Assembly: GCF_008364765.1 (NCBI RefSeq)
Contig: NZ_VTUY01000004.1
Location: forward strand, 720,469 to 784,468
Source of the DNA: Bacillus sp. CH30_1T
Lineage (GTDB): Bacteria > Bacillota > Bacilli > Bacillales > Bacillaceae_B
Reading direction: 5' to 3'
DNA length: 64,000 bases
Below are positions 26,874-36,199 of the stretch, one piece after another. Below the pieces are notes generated by a model. The model worked only from the letters and a program-made list of their open reading frames with translations, was not told the origin of the DNA and did no database searches. The position numbers were made by a program, and so were the translations under genes. Position 1 is the stretch's first letter. Each line of letters opens with the position of its first letter.

Positions 26874-27155
26874 TTATCTGATATTTTCCTCGCAATAAGA
26901 AAGAAGGAGATTTTCTTCATCTTCTTCTAATTCAAAATCAAGATACATCTCAGTATTTCGTTCTATAATGGTCGACTGTACGATCCTGGAACCGTTCTCG
27001 TCTCGAACAAAAATGACCTTTATGTAAATACCCTGAACTCTATAAAGCTCATCATCCTCGGGTACTTCAATATCAAGAACAACTTCATATCGATCTCCAT
27101 TTAGTATTCCGGTAGGATCTTTCAGTTCCTCGGCACTATGACTGGTAATGTTCAT
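26874..27155 (-). CDS. Conserved small acidic protein, function unknown
   Basis: A 93-residue acidic protein without signal peptide or membrane segment. The pattern of alternating strands (YEVVLDIEVPEDDELYRVQG, IYIKVIFVRDENG) and an acidic tail (FELEEDEENLL) suggest a compact beta-rich cytoplasmic fold. AAGGAAGTTATATAA precedes the ATG, and a good terminator follows. I believe similar short proteins are widespread in Bacillus (DUF6509-like), but this is from memory. It is monocistronic and nothing nearby hints at its role. Confidence 0.7.
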   Translation of the reverse strand: MNITSHSAEELKDPTGILNGDRYEVVLDIEVPEDDELYRVQGIYIKVIFVRDENGSRIVQSTIIERNTEMYLDFELEEDEENLLLSYCEENIR

Positions 27156-27327
27156 TTATATAACTTCCTTTCAAAGTGAAACAATTTCTTTCATCATCCT
27201 ATTATACACCTAAACCGGTGGATATTAAAAACGTATTCCTCTAAACAGCCTAATAAGTAAATGAATGGGCTTGCTCCCCAAACTTCGTTATAATAGAAGT
27301 AGATACGAAGCTTAAGGAGAGAATGCA

Positions 27328-27636
27328 ATGAATTCTAAAGAGATGCAAGAAAAAATCATTGAAAATTATCAAAAGGACGAGCATATGATGATTCTTGTGT
27401 TTGCGCAGTGGTGTGTGAATCATGACCTTGACCCTGCTGCCCTTTATCAGAAAGCTTACCCCCATCAAGGGGAAAATCCCGCATTATTGCATGGAATTGA
27501 CTTAACGGTCCCTAAAGAAGAGTCTGAAGAAATTCCCGACACGACTTTACTGGGTGTCCTCTCCCTATTCGGTAATGATGACCTGGCCCATGTCGTAACA
27601 GAAGAAATCAACATGCGCCCTGGTAATAAGGGATAA
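27328..27636 (+). CDS. Conserved hypothetical protein (102 aa)
   Basis: A 102-residue soluble protein with predicted helices; AQWCVNHDLDPAALYQKAYP is the most structured block, followed by an acidic linker and TTLLGVLSLFGNDDLAHVVTEE. No catalytic motif or domain I recognise. TAAGGAGAGAATGCA gives a strong ribosome binding site. It is the first gene of a short + strand unit, followed 19 bp later by the truncated papain-like ORF. A TATAAT-like -10 lies at about 27289-27294. Confidence 0.7.
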   Translation: MNSKEMQEKIIENYQKDEHMMILVFAQWCVNHDLDPAALYQKAYPHQGENPALLHGIDLTVPKEESEEIPDTTLLGVLSLFGNDDLAHVVTEEINMRPGNKG

Positions 27637-27655
27637 TAGTAAGAGGGAATGAGCT

Positions 27656-27799
27656 ATGCAGGGTAAATATATTTATATTTTACTAACAGACACGGGAACT
27701 TTGTTCACCAAATCCATCAAGAAATATACAAAGGCACCTTACAACCATGCCTCAATCTCCTTTGACCGAGACTTGAACGAACTATACAGTTTTAATTGA
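27656..27799 (+). pseudogene. N-terminal fragment of a YiiX/NlpC-like permuted papain-fold protein
   Basis: A 47-codon ORF with RBS AAGAGGGAATGAGCT. Its content (YIYILLTDTGTLFTKSIKKY, YNHASISFD, NELYSF) matches the start of the permuted papain-like proteins of Bacillus, in which NHASIS carries the active-site histidine. The family is usually several times longer and needs a downstream cysteine. Here the frame stops after ELYSFN and no continuation is found in any frame before the terminator 30 bp later. I call it a truncated remnant; a functional micro-protein is unlikely. Confidence 0.65.
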
Positions 27800-27826
27800 A
27801 TACGAACCAATCAAACGAAAAAGAGC

Positions 27827-27870
27827 AAAAAAATCCCCCCTCGATCGTGAATACGAGGGGGATTTTTTCT
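27827..27870. terminator. Bidirectional terminator
   Basis: AATCCCCCCTCG / CGAGGGGGATT stem with A-rich left and T-rich right flanks, serving the + strand unit and the convergent minus-strand gene. Confidence 0.88.
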
Positions 27871-28449
27871 TTAAGCCTCATCCATCGTTTGAAGAAGATG
27901 AAAAAGGAAATCGTATATGAGCTCGTAGGAAACAAGCATCGTCAGTCCTTCATGAAAATCAGGGAGATCGTTTAAAGTAATGTTTAAATCCCATAATCCA
28001 TCCTCACCATTAAACAATAAGTCATAAGATGATTCGTCTTTAAGGGTATTTTCCAAGTAATGCTCTATTTGACTGCGGTATCTTTTTTGAAGTTTCAACC
28101 CCAGCATTGCATCATACGTTCCAAACACGTCATCCACTTCAATTGAAACAGCCTCCACACCGATCACATTAAACCATTCCAATTCCAGGAAGACGAACTC
28201 GTTTTTATGTTTTTTTAAGTAAGTGATCGGCTGATTGAGGAATATGAATGATTCTTGAGCGATTAGTTCTTCCGTTTCTTTCTCGCAACGTTCGATATAA
28301 GCTTCTTCAAATCGTGAATCTGATTCCCGTGTCGCTATCTTGTCAGCATCCAGTAATCCATGCTTGACTGCATATTCTTTTTCTTGTGGAAATAAAACAA
28401 CGCTACCACTCGATTCTTCGATATACTGCAGAAATCTCTTTCTTAACAT
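27871..28449 (-). CDS. Conserved hypothetical protein (192 aa)
   Basis: A 192-residue acidic soluble protein with no signal peptide or membrane helix. Visible blocks are FLQYIEESSGSVVLFPQEKE, FVFLELEWFNVIGVEAVSIE, an amphipathic segment around RYRSQIEHYLENTL, and a C-terminus rich in aromatic and acidic residues (YELIYDFLFHLLQTMDEA). I do not recognise the family and see no catalytic motif. It is monocistronic, sharing a terminator with the convergent unit, and starts 44 bp after exoA's stop region with a GGAGGG-like RBS. Confidence 0.75.
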   Translation of the reverse strand: MLRKRFLQYIEESSGSVVLFPQEKEYAVKHGLLDADKIATRESDSRFEEAYIERCEKETEELIAQESFIFLNQPITYLKKHKNEFVFLELEWFNVIGVEAVSIEVDDVFGTYDAMLGLKLQKRYRSQIEHYLENTLKDESSYDLLFNGEDGLWDLNITLNDLPDFHEGLTMLVSYELIYDFLFHLLQTMDEA

Positions 28450-28492
28450 CCTTTACCCTCCACAAATGTAATTACTCTACTTCTTTTATGCA

Positions 28493-29245
28493 CTACTCTA
28501 ACTCTAAGTATACAGGACAGTGATCACTTCCGAGTATTTCAGAGTGGATCTCTGCAGCCTTTACAGCAGATGTTAAACGGTTTGACACAATAAAGTAGTC
28601 AATTCTCCACCCAATATTCCGTTCACGGACATTACTCATATAGGACCACCAACTAAAGGCATCTTCCTTTGTTGGATGGATATATCGAAAGCTATCGATA
28701 AACCCTCCCTGCAGGAGCATGGTCATTTTCCCGCGCTCTTCATCTGTAAAGCCTGAATTCCCTCGATTTGATTTATCATTTTTCAAATCTATTTCGGTAT
28801 GTGCTACATTTAGGTCCCCACATAGAACAACAGGTTTATGTTGATCCAAATCAAGAAGATACTCCCTTAATGTATCCTCCCACTCCAGACGTTCACCAAT
28901 TCTCGACAGATCCCTTTTGGAATTAGGGGTATATACATTCACCAAATAAAAAGAATCAAACTCACATGTAATGATCCTTCCCTCTGGCTCTATAAGGTCA
29001 TCATTGAAACCATATGAGACAGACAGTGGCTTCTTTTTAGTGAAAACTGAAGTTCCTGAATATCCCTTTCGCATCGCATAGTTCCAATATTGATGGTATC
29101 CCTCTAACTCTAATGAGATTTGCCCTTCTTGAAGCTTTGTTTCTTGAAGGCAAAAAATATCTGCGTCCATATGTTTAAAATAATCTAAAAATCCTTTTTT
29201 CACACACGCTCTAATTCCATTTACATTCCATGATACTAATTTCAT
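28493..29245 (-). CDS. exoA: Exodeoxyribonuclease III / AP endonuclease ExoA
   Basis: A 250-residue Mg-dependent AP endonuclease in base-excision repair. All family motifs are in order: MKLVSWNVNGIRA (residues 1-13), CLQETKLQ with the metal-binding Glu, VNVYTPNS, GDLNVAHTEIDL, and the C-terminal GSDHCPVYLELE with the catalytic Asp-His. Length equals that of B. subtilis ExoA (252). Single-gene unit. Confidence 0.95.
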   Translation of the reverse strand: MKLVSWNVNGIRACVKKGFLDYFKHMDADIFCLQETKLQEGQISLELEGYHQYWNYAMRKGYSGTSVFTKKKPLSVSYGFNDDLIEPEGRIITCEFDSFYLVNVYTPNSKRDLSRIGERLEWEDTLREYLLDLDQHKPVVLCGDLNVAHTEIDLKNDKSNRGNSGFTDEERGKMTMLLQGGFIDSFRYIHPTKEDAFSWWSYMSNVRERNIGWRIDYFIVSNRLTSAVKAAEIHSEILGSDHCPVYLELE

Positions 29246-29392
29246 ATTAATCTATTTAACTCCTTTACTCATAGCAATACCCCTTATTATCCTACCATAA
29301 AACCACCCAAAGACATTCATTATACTGATATAACACATTAGAACTTGTGATATTTTTCTGATATAACTTTAATTCTCCCTCGAAATTATGGC

Positions 29393-29422
29393 ACAATAAA
29401 AACCATGCTTGTGCATGGTTTT
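29393..29422 (-). terminator. Terminator after the DEAD-box helicase
   Basis: Minus-strand AAAACCATGC / GCATGGTTTT followed by TTATTG; it overlaps the helicase stop codon. Confidence 0.8.
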
Positions 29423-30800
29423 ATCGTTTATTTTTTTGATTATAAGATTTAGAAGGAGATTTCTTTCCTGTTTTTCTCCCTGTAAAGTCCGGCTTCTTTT
29501 CTGTTGCTGTCCGCTCCGAATGTTTTGATGATTTTTGTTTTAGAGAGTTAGAGGACTTTCTGCTCGTCAATTGTTTATCTTTGACCTCGTCCTTTGTTCT
29601 TGTCAGGGATTTCCGATCTTTGCTATTCCTCTTCCCTTGTCTTTTAACTCCCTTTTTCTTAGAGGTTGTTTTGGATTTTAAAGAAATGGTATTCCCTAGG
29701 TTCTGCTTTTGAATGCGACTATTCAGCTCTGTTTCAATTCCGTCCAGTAGGCTTCTTTCTTCAGAAGAATAAAGGGTATAAGCTAAACCTGTTTCACCTG
29801 CTCTCCCGGTTCTTCCAATACGGTGAATGTAGGTTTCGGCATTTTCAGGCATGTCATAATTAAATACGTGAGTGACTCCCTCAATATCCAATCCCCTGGA
29901 AGCCACGTCAGTCGCAACCAGCATTGGTACGTCGCCCGTTCTAAATTGCTCCATTACCATTTCACGCTTCTCTTGTGGGATATCCCCATGAAGTTCAGCC
30001 ACTTTGAAACCTTTTGATTTCAGGACTTGATATAATTTCGCGACCCGTCGTTTCGTTCTGCAAAAGACGATGGATTTACTTGGTTGAAACGCTTCTATTA
30101 ATTGAATGACTGTGTCTTGCTTGGCCCGATCCACTGTATAAATGGCAAATTGATTAATCGAAGTGGATTTTTCAACTTCCGCCACTTCGATAAATTGAGG
30201 AGATTTCATATATTTGCGACCCATTTTTTTGATTTCAGCAGGTATCGTCGCAGAAAATAACATCGTTTGACGATGAGCTGGCGTTTTCCTTAAAATTTCT
30301 TCTACTTTATTTAGAAAACCTATTTGCAGAAGTTGATCTGCTTCGTCAATAACCAAAAACATAAGATGAGATAAATCGAGAGTCCCTCTTTTCAGATGAT
30401 CCAATAGCCGCCCTGGAGTTCCAACCACAATATTTACATTCTGTTCCAGTTCCTTGATCTCTTCCTCATGACTTTTACCACCATATACAGAGAGAACGCT
30501 AAACCCTTTGTTTTTCGTTGTGAGCTTTCTTATTTCACTTGTTACTTGAATAGCCAGCTCACGTGTCGGGGTAATAATCATACTCTGAATATGATGAGTG
30601 GCAGATTTACTTTTCTCCAGTATGGGTAAAACGTAAGCAAAGGTTTTGCCAGTCCCGGTTTGAGCCATAGCCATGACATCTTTTCCCTCTAAAAGGGTCG
30701 GTATCACATTTACTTGTATGAGTGTCGGTTTACTTATTCCATTAGTGGATAAGGTTTTCTGAAGACTTTTTGATAGTCCCAGTGATCCAAACGAGTTCAA
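29421..30800 (-). CDS. DEAD-box ATP-dependent RNA helicase
   Basis: A 459-residue RNA helicase with every core motif: AQTGTGKT (I), PTRELA (Ia), TPGRLLDHL, DEADQLL (II), SATIP (III), ATDVASRGLDI (V) and HRIGRTGR (VI), within about residues 1-360. The final 90 residues are a lysine/serine/arginine-rich tail (for example KKKGVKRQGKRNSKDRK) typical of unspecific RNA tethering. It lacks the RRM of DbpA. It resembles Bacillus Csh-type cold-shock helicases but is not clearly CshA or CshB, so no symbol is given. Confidence 0.92.
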   Translation of the reverse strand: MNSFGSLGLSKSLQKTLSTNGISKPTLIQVNVIPTLLEGKDVMAMAQTGTGKTFAYVLPILEKSKSATHHIQSMIITPTRELAIQVTSEIRKLTTKNKGFSVLSVYGGKSHEEEIKELEQNVNIVVGTPGRLLDHLKRGTLDLSHLMFLVIDEADQLLQIGFLNKVEEILRKTPAHRQTMLFSATIPAEIKKMGRKYMKSPQFIEVAEVEKSTSINQFAIYTVDRAKQDTVIQLIEAFQPSKSIVFCRTKRRVAKLYQVLKSKGFKVAELHGDIPQEKREMVMEQFRTGDVPMLVATDVASRGLDIEGVTHVFNYDMPENAETYIHRIGRTGRAGETGLAYTLYSSEERSLLDGIETELNSRIQKQNLGNTISLKSKTTSKKKGVKRQGKRNSKDRKSLTRTKDEVKDKQLTSRKSSNSLKQKSSKHSERTATEKKPDFTGRKTGKKSPSKSYNQKNKR

Positions 30801-30947
30801 TAATTATTCCTACTTTCTTAATACGAGATTTGACTTGTCTACTAATAGTGAAGGTTTCGTGTTGAAAAAGCAAGAACAAAACGGATCCCGAATTAGAATC
30901 CTTCATGTTGATCGTGTATTAACCTACACGGTTATTTTGCCAACCAC

Positions 30948-30980
30948 ATAAAAACGCGATCACCTAATGATCATCGCGTT
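30948..30980 (-). terminator. Terminator after the tandem P-loop ATPase
   Basis: Minus-strand AACGCGATGATC / GGTGATCGCGTT followed by TTTATG, 20 bp after the stop codon. Confidence 0.8.
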
Positions 30981-30999
30981 CCGGTGTCCACTCACTATA

Positions 31000-32094
31000 C
31001 TACTTCTTTATTATCTCATATATGTCCTGAAAGATTTCTTCTCTAATCGTATTCACCATTGAAAAGTCCATGGCTCTTATATAGATGGATTCAAGTTGTT
31101 CACGAAGGCATTTAGCTTCTTTAAGATATGAGATTGCTTCTTTCATTTTATCCTTATAGGCTTTTGTGGTTCGTTCTATATCGGCAGCATATTTTTCATC
31201 TGTCCCTTGAGTAATACATCTTTCATACATATCGATGATTTCATCAGATTCCAGGTCTGGGAAATATTCATGTGGTGCAGTACTATCGAAAATAGCGATT
31301 CCTTTTTCTCTAATGATCAACATATCAAGACTATCGGGGTCAAATCCACAATGATATACCTCTACATCATAGCCTTTTTCCTCTCCAGCAGAAGCAATTT
31401 TCTTTAACATCGTAGACTTACCAGACCCTGCCCGCCCTTTGATAAAGTAGCGCTTATCGACATCCTCTGTTAAATTCTGAATGTAGTCAACAGCACCATC
31501 AGGAGTCGCGGCACCTAAGAACCGATGTTTGACGGTAGAGGATTTAGAAAGGCTATCTTCTTCAAAGAAGAGTGAAATTAACTCATTTGTTAATTCATTC
31601 GCTTTTGTGAAGTTCATGTTGGAAATGTATATTTCTTCAATGTCGTCATGAGCACTCAGGGATGCAGCAAAGGTATCGTAAGCTTTCTGAAAGAGTGAGG
31701 CAATTTTATCATTTAAGACAAGGATTTCTTCTTTGTGCGGCAATAGCTTCTTTGAGTCCCATGCCACTCCTAAATTCACATATTCTTCAATAACGCCGGG
31801 TACTTTCGGTTCTATAATATGAGGAGCCGTCCCATCCACAATGCCGACCCCAAATTCAGGGAGGAGAACACCATCGATTGAGTGATTATCGGAAGCGCAA
31901 TGTAAATATTCAACTTCTAATCCTATATCCTCAAATCGTTCTCCAACCGACTTCATCAATGATGATTTACCTGTTCCGGGACCACCCTTCAGGATATAAA
32001 CCCGCTCTAATCCATCTAACACCGAATCATATAGACTGTAGAAACCTTTAGCTGTATTCCCCCCAGCATAATAATGACGAACCTTTCCAGTCAT
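31000..32094 (-). CDS. Tandem P-loop ATPase (PRK06851-like)
   Basis: A 364-residue protein with two homologous halves. Each half begins with a Walker A loop: KGGPGTGKSSLMK near residue 37 and KGRAGSGKSTMLKK near residue 220. Each then repeats the same pattern: EVEYLHCASD or DVEVYHCGFDPDSLD, GVGIVDGTAPH or GIAIFDSTAPH, and later IYISNMNF or IYIRAMDF. This is an internal duplication. The family is known from Firmicutes and is annotated only as ATP-binding; its role is unknown. Single-gene unit, RBS AAAGGGTGATTTC. Confidence 0.85.
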   Translation of the reverse strand: MTGKVRHYYAGGNTAKGFYSLYDSVLDGLERVYILKGGPGTGKSSLMKSVGERFEDIGLEVEYLHCASDNHSIDGVLLPEFGVGIVDGTAPHIIEPKVPGVIEEYVNLGVAWDSKKLLPHKEEILVLNDKIASLFQKAYDTFAASLSAHDDIEEIYISNMNFTKANELTNELISLFFEEDSLSKSSTVKHRFLGAATPDGAVDYIQNLTEDVDKRYFIKGRAGSGKSTMLKKIASAGEEKGYDVEVYHCGFDPDSLDMLIIREKGIAIFDSTAPHEYFPDLESDEIIDMYERCITQGTDEKYAADIERTTKAYKDKMKEAISYLKEAKCLREQLESIYIRAMDFSMVNTIREEIFQDIYEIIKK

Positions 32095-32186
32095 GAAATC
32101 ACCCTTTCACATCATTTACTTAAACATATGATGCAGGATCTAAATAGGTGAATACCCAACTAAAGAGGAGACGGCTTGAACACAAT

Positions 32187-32217
32187 AAAAGCACTTCCAC
32201 CAATGGAAATGCTTTTT
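32187..32217 (-). terminator. Terminator after the AIM24-like gene
   Basis: Minus-strand AAAAAGCATTTCCA / TGGAAGTGCTTTT stem with a TATTG tail. Confidence 0.75.
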
Positions 32218-32233
32218 AATGTATAGCCGTGAT

Positions 32234-33034
32234 TCAATCGTCTCCGTTTAGAAAATCACCGATTCCACCAAGTAAACTTCCCTCACCAGTCGAACGACCT
32301 CCACCCTGAGGAGCACTTGCATAAATTCTTTCAGCTAAACGACTGAATGGAAGGGACTGAATCCAGACGGTTCCAGGTCCACGGACCGTGGCAAAAAACA
32401 ATCCTTCTCCACCAAGGAAGGCAGATTTGATTTTCCCTACATACTCGATATTGTAGTCCACATCTTTCGTCATGGCCACTAAGCAACCCGTATCTACCCG
32501 TAACATTTCGCCAGGTTGAAGTTCTTTTCTATAAATCGTCCCTCCTGCATGAAGAAAGGCTAACCCGTCGCCCTCAAGCTTCTGCATAATTAATCCCTCA
32601 CCTCCGAAGAAGCCTGTTCCTAATTTCTTTTGAAAATCGATTCCAACCGAAACTCCCTTTGCTGCACATAAAAAGGCATCTTTTTGACAAACAACTTTCC
32701 CGCCTAATTCACTTAGATCAACCGGGATGATTTTTCCTGGATAAGGAGCAGCAAATGATACATGCTTTTTACCCATCCCCTCATTGGTGAATACAGTCAT
32801 GAACAAGCTTTCACCCGTTAATACACGCTTTCCTGCACCAACAAGCTTTCCTAAAAACCCCCCGGTTCCACTACCCTTGGAACCATCTCCAAAGATCGTT
32901 TCCATCTCTATACCGTCTTCCATCATCATCATTCCACCAGCTTCGGCTACGGCACTTTCTCCTGGATCCAATTCTATTTCAACAAACTGCATATCATCCC
33001 CATGCAATTTATACTCAATTTCATGTGAATTCAT
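32234..33034 (-). CDS. TIGR00266 / AIM24-family protein
   Basis: A 266-residue beta-rich protein of the TIGR00266 (AIM24) family. Characteristic blocks are [59 protein letters not shown], and the glycine-rich [13 protein letters not shown] near the C-terminus. The fold is a double-stranded beta-helix trimer; the biochemical function is not established in bacteria. AAAGGAGGAATAATGA gives a strong RBS. Monocistronic with its own terminator. Confidence 0.85.
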   Translation of the reverse strand: MNSHEIEYKLHGDDMQFVEIELDPGESAVAEAGGMMMMEDGIEMETIFGDGSKGSGTGGFLGKLVGAGKRVLTGESLFMTVFTNEGMGKKHVSFAAPYPGKIIPVDLSELGGKVVCQKDAFLCAAKGVSVGIDFQKKLGTGFFGGEGLIMQKLEGDGLAFLHAGGTIYRKELQPGEMLRVDTGCLVAMTKDVDYNIEYVGKIKSAFLGGEGLFFATVRGPGTVWIQSLPFSRLAERIYASAPQGGGRSTGEGSLLGGIGDFLNGDD

Positions 33035-33133
33035 TCATTATTCCTCCTTTTAAATTCAAGCATAATTACCTATTCTCCAAGACAGGTACATTTCCCTTCT
33101 CTCGTTGATTTTTCACAATAATGAGATTTCAAG

Positions 33134-33173
33134 CAAAAAAACACCACGTTACGAATCAATTCGTACATGGTGT
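33134..33173 (-). terminator. Terminator after speD
   Basis: Minus-strand ACACCATGTACGAAT / ATTCGTAACGTGGTGT stem followed by TTTTTTTG. Confidence 0.88.
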
Positions 33174-33186
33174 CTTTCCCTCATGA

Positions 33187-33999
33187 TTACGGTTTAGATA
33201 TGTTCTTACCGTAGAAGATTTCATCCATTTCCATTTTCACTTTATCTGTAATTTCATCCATTTCACTTTCATCCAGTTTCTCTTTTGTATAGCCGAATAA
33301 ATAGTTATTTAAATCAAATTCTTTCAACTTACATTTTGTATGAAAGATATTTTGAGGATATACATTTACATCAATCATGTCATATTCATCTTTGATTTCC
33401 TCTGGTATGTAATTCTGAATCGAATTAATATCATGATCGATAAATAATTTTCGTCCGTTGATATCACGTGTAAATCCTCTCACCCGATAATCCATCGTCA
33501 TGATGTCTGTGTCAAATGAGTGAATAAGATAATTCAACGCTTTAAGTGGAGAAATCTCTCCGCAAGTAGAGACATCAATATCTGCCCGGAAAGTAGAAAT
33601 CCCTTCGTGAGGATGATACTCAGGATACGTATGAACCGTAATATGGCTCTTATCAAGGTGCATCGTAACTGTGGATGGTAACGGTCCGGGTGATTCATCA
33701 AAATGTTCCGTAGGTACTTCAACTATAGGTCCTTCAGAAACCAGGATTGTCACACTCGCACCCTGTGGGACATAATCCTGCTTAGAAACGTTCAAGACGT
33801 GTGCGCCAATAATATCCGATACATGTGTCAGTATCTTTGTTAACCGATCAGCGTTGTATTGTTCATCGATATATTCAATATACGCTTCACGCTCTTCACG
33901 GGTCTTGGTATAGCAAATATCGTACATATTAAAACTTAATGACTTCGTTAAGTTATTAAATTCATGTAGTTGAATTCGTTCTTCATGAGATAGTTTCAT
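33187..33999 (-). CDS. speD: S-adenosylmethionine decarboxylase proenzyme (long, E. coli-type)
   Basis: A 270-residue pyruvoyl enzyme that decarboxylates SAM for spermidine synthesis. The self-cleavage site is [13 protein letters not shown], with Ser118 expected to become the pyruvoyl group; [10 protein letters not shown] supplies the catalytic cysteine region. The length matches the E. coli class (264) and not the about 125-residue form used by B. subtilis. Monocistronic, with a strong terminator. It is not next to speE. Confidence 0.9.
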   Translation of the reverse strand: MKLSHEERIQLHEFNNLTKSLSFNMYDICYTKTREEREAYIEYIDEQYNADRLTKILTHVSDIIGAHVLNVSKQDYVPQGASVTILVSEGPIVEVPTEHFDESPGPLPSTVTMHLDKSHITVHTYPEYHPHEGISTFRADIDVSTCGEISPLKALNYLIHSFDTDIMTMDYRVRGFTRDINGRKLFIDHDINSIQNYIPEEIKDEYDMIDVNVYPQNIFHTKCKLKEFDLNNYLFGYTKEKLDESEMDEITDKVKMEMDEIFYGKNISKP

Positions 34000-34192
34000 T
34001 GTGAATTTCCCCTTATATGTAAGTTTGTCGTGTCTGCCTATGCTTTTATCTTACCCAGAGCCCACCATACTAAAACAGGTTCTTTTGATTGAAGATGGTT
34101 GAGAATGGGTACTAAACATAGTGAATAAGCATTTCCCTTTTTACTTATTTATAAATTTGGATACAATGGAAGAAAGAATGGAGTGTTAGCAA

Positions 34193-35323
34193 TTGAGACG
34201 ATTGTTTTTTCTTATTATGATAGTTGCTTTTGCCTATATATCAAAACCTGCATGGGAAGACAAAGTGGAAGCAACAGAATTCGATACTGTGCTCACAAAA
34301 ATTGAAGAAATAAAGAACAGTCCTAAAGTGAAAGACACCTTCGATCAACTATACACCGAAGTAAATCTTCTGCTCATAAAATTGGACGAGTCATTTAGAG
34401 ATCTCGAAAATCCCTCTGATACAAAGGAAGAGAACCCTGTAGAAAAACCTGCTTTAACAGTACCAAGTGATCAAACGTTCTCTATCTATAATATAGAAAT
34501 GGGAGATTCAAAAGAGAACCTTGAACAGGAGCTAGGAGAAGCAAAAAGGCAATCCACTAATGAATACGGAGTTTCCTGGTATGCATATCACGAAAACTAC
34601 CGTAATTTCTTAATGGTTTCTTATGATGAAAATAAACAGGTTAATGGTCTTTACACCAATCAAGACCTCCTTTCCTCCTCATCGGATATTGAAATGGGGG
34701 TATCCAAAGAGGTGGTTCAGAATGAACTCGGTGAACCACTCTCAAATATCCGAAAAGGATTGACTCTATATCAGCTCCAAAATAATGGAGAACAGGAAGT
34801 CTATCAAGTGGATGGAAACTACGTAACTGTGTTCTATGACAAGCATGAAAATGACACCGTTACGGCCATACAAATAATCGATGAAAGCCTGGAAGCAAAT
34901 AAGAAGAATTTCTATTCAGAAGCGAGTTCCGAGTTGAAAGAAGGATTTGAATTCCAGCTTTTTGACCTCACAAATGCTACACGTGTGGAAAAAGGATTAA
35001 ACGCTCTCTCCTGGGACGATCAAGTCAGGGACACTGCAAGAAAACATAGTCTGGACATGGCGGAACAGAACTATTTCAGTCATACCAATCTAGAAGGCGA
35101 ATCCCCATTCGACCGCATGGAAGAAGATCAGGTAGCCTTTCGTACCGCAGGAGAAAACTTAGCCTATGGACAATTAAGTTCCATCTTCGCCCATGAGGGA
35201 CTGATGAACTCGAAAGGACACAGGGAAAACATCCTTCAACCTCATTATGAACATTTAGGTGTCGGAGTCGCATTCAACGAAAAAGCACAGCCTTATTTCA
35301 CAGAGAACTTCTTCAGTAATTAA
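34193..35323 (+). CDS. CAP-domain protein with N-terminal membrane anchor (YlbC-like)
   Basis: A 376-residue exported protein. TTG start after GGAGTGTTAGCAA; residues 1-20 (MRRLFFLIMIVAFAYISKPA) form a signal peptide or anchor. The middle holds two CAP-associated repeats, both starting with the same words (IEMGDSKENLEQELGE and IEMGVSKEVVQNELGE). The C-terminal CAP/SCP domain (about residues 255-376) carries HTNLEGESPFDRM, GENLAYGQ and SKGHRENIL. B. subtilis YlbC has the same plan. The role of bacterial CAP proteins outside the cell is not settled. Confidence 0.88.
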   Translation: MRRLFFLIMIVAFAYISKPAWEDKVEATEFDTVLTKIEEIKNSPKVKDTFDQLYTEVNLLLIKLDESFRDLENPSDTKEENPVEKPALTVPSDQTFSIYNIEMGDSKENLEQELGEAKRQSTNEYGVSWYAYHENYRNFLMVSYDENKQVNGLYTNQDLLSSSSDIEMGVSKEVVQNELGEPLSNIRKGLTLYQLQNNGEQEVYQVDGNYVTVFYDKHENDTVTAIQIIDESLEANKKNFYSEASSELKEGFEFQLFDLTNATRVEKGLNALSWDDQVRDTARKHSLDMAEQNYFSHTNLEGESPFDRMEEDQVAFRTAGENLAYGQLSSIFAHEGLMNSKGHRENILQPHYEHLGVGVAFNEKAQPYFTENFFSN

Positions 35324-35343
35324 CACAAAAATTTATAGCCACT

Positions 35344-35373
35344 AAAAAAGGCAAGTGAGGATCTCTCACTTGC
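35344..35373. terminator. Bidirectional terminator
   Basis: GCAAGTGAG / CTCACTTGC stem between convergent genes. The T-run is better on the minus strand (CCTTTTTTAG) than on the plus strand (TTTCTTG). Confidence 0.75.
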
Positions 35374-35397
35374 TTTCTTGCTGTGCTTTTATAGTGG

Positions 35398-36117
35398 TTA
35401 TGATTTAGATGGAGGAACATCGCATCCATTTTCGTCACAACTCTTTCCATCGGTTCCCAGTGGCTGAAGCAAAGCCGGTTGATTCTCCTCTTCCCATACT
35501 TTCTGGATGGAGCTTAAAACCACGTCACTTGGCTGTGCACCTGAAATAGCGTATTTACGGTTGATCACAAAGAATGGGACGCCTTGTACACCAATTTGTC
35601 TTGCTTCTTCCTCATCGGCACGGACTTCCCGAGTAAATTCTTGACCTTCCAATACAGCTTGGGATTCTTCTGCATCCAATCCGGCTTGTTCCGCTAATCC
35701 TACCAGCGTTTCCTTGTCACCGATATGCTTTGAAAGAGTAAAGTGAGCTTGTAACAGTAATTCAGTAAGCTCTGTTTCCTTTCCTTTCGTTTTCGCATAT
35801 TTTGTCAGGCGGTGTGCATCGAAGGTATTCGTCGGAATACTTGAATCAAAGCGGAAGTCCAGACCAACCGTTGCAGCTTGTTTCGTCATGCTGTCTGTCA
35901 TGTTTTTTGCTTGTTCAAGAGAAGTTCCATACTTTTTCGAAAGAATTTCCTGAATGCTCATGTCTGTATCCACAGGTGCATCGGGATCTAACTCAAAGCT
36001 CTTGAAAGCAACCTCAACCTGATCTCTTTCAGGGAATTGTTGGAGAGCTTCCTCTAAATGACGTTTCCCTATATAACAAAATGGACATACATAATCTGAC
36101 CAAATTTCAATTTTCAT
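35398..36117 (-). CDS. DsbA-family (FrnE-like) cytoplasmic oxidoreductase
   Basis: A 239-residue thioredoxin-fold protein. The active-site motif CPFCYIGK lies at residues 11-18, and the cis-proline region is GVQGVPFFVINRKY; between them is the helical insert usual for FrnE and 2-hydroxychromene isomerase-like proteins. There is no signal peptide, so it acts in the cytoplasm, probably as a disulfide isomerase or oxidoreductase under oxidative stress. The C-terminus has two extra cysteines (SCDENGCDVPP), possibly a metal or regulatory site. The ATG at 36117 follows AGAGGTG. Confidence 0.88.
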   Translation of the reverse strand: MKIEIWSDYVCPFCYIGKRHLEEALQQFPERDQVEVAFKSFELDPDAPVDTDMSIQEILSKKYGTSLEQAKNMTDSMTKQAATVGLDFRFDSSIPTNTFDAHRLTKYAKTKGKETELTELLLQAHFTLSKHIGDKETLVGLAEQAGLDAEESQAVLEGQEFTREVRADEEEARQIGVQGVPFFVINRKYAISGAQPSDVVLSSIQKVWEEENQPALLQPLGTDGKSCDENGCDVPPSKS

Positions 36118-36199
36118 ACTTAACACCTCTATTTACATTTTCAATTCGTATCTGATCGTACCATAAATCGCATGTTTCCTCTTTTAAATTGCTCACGGC

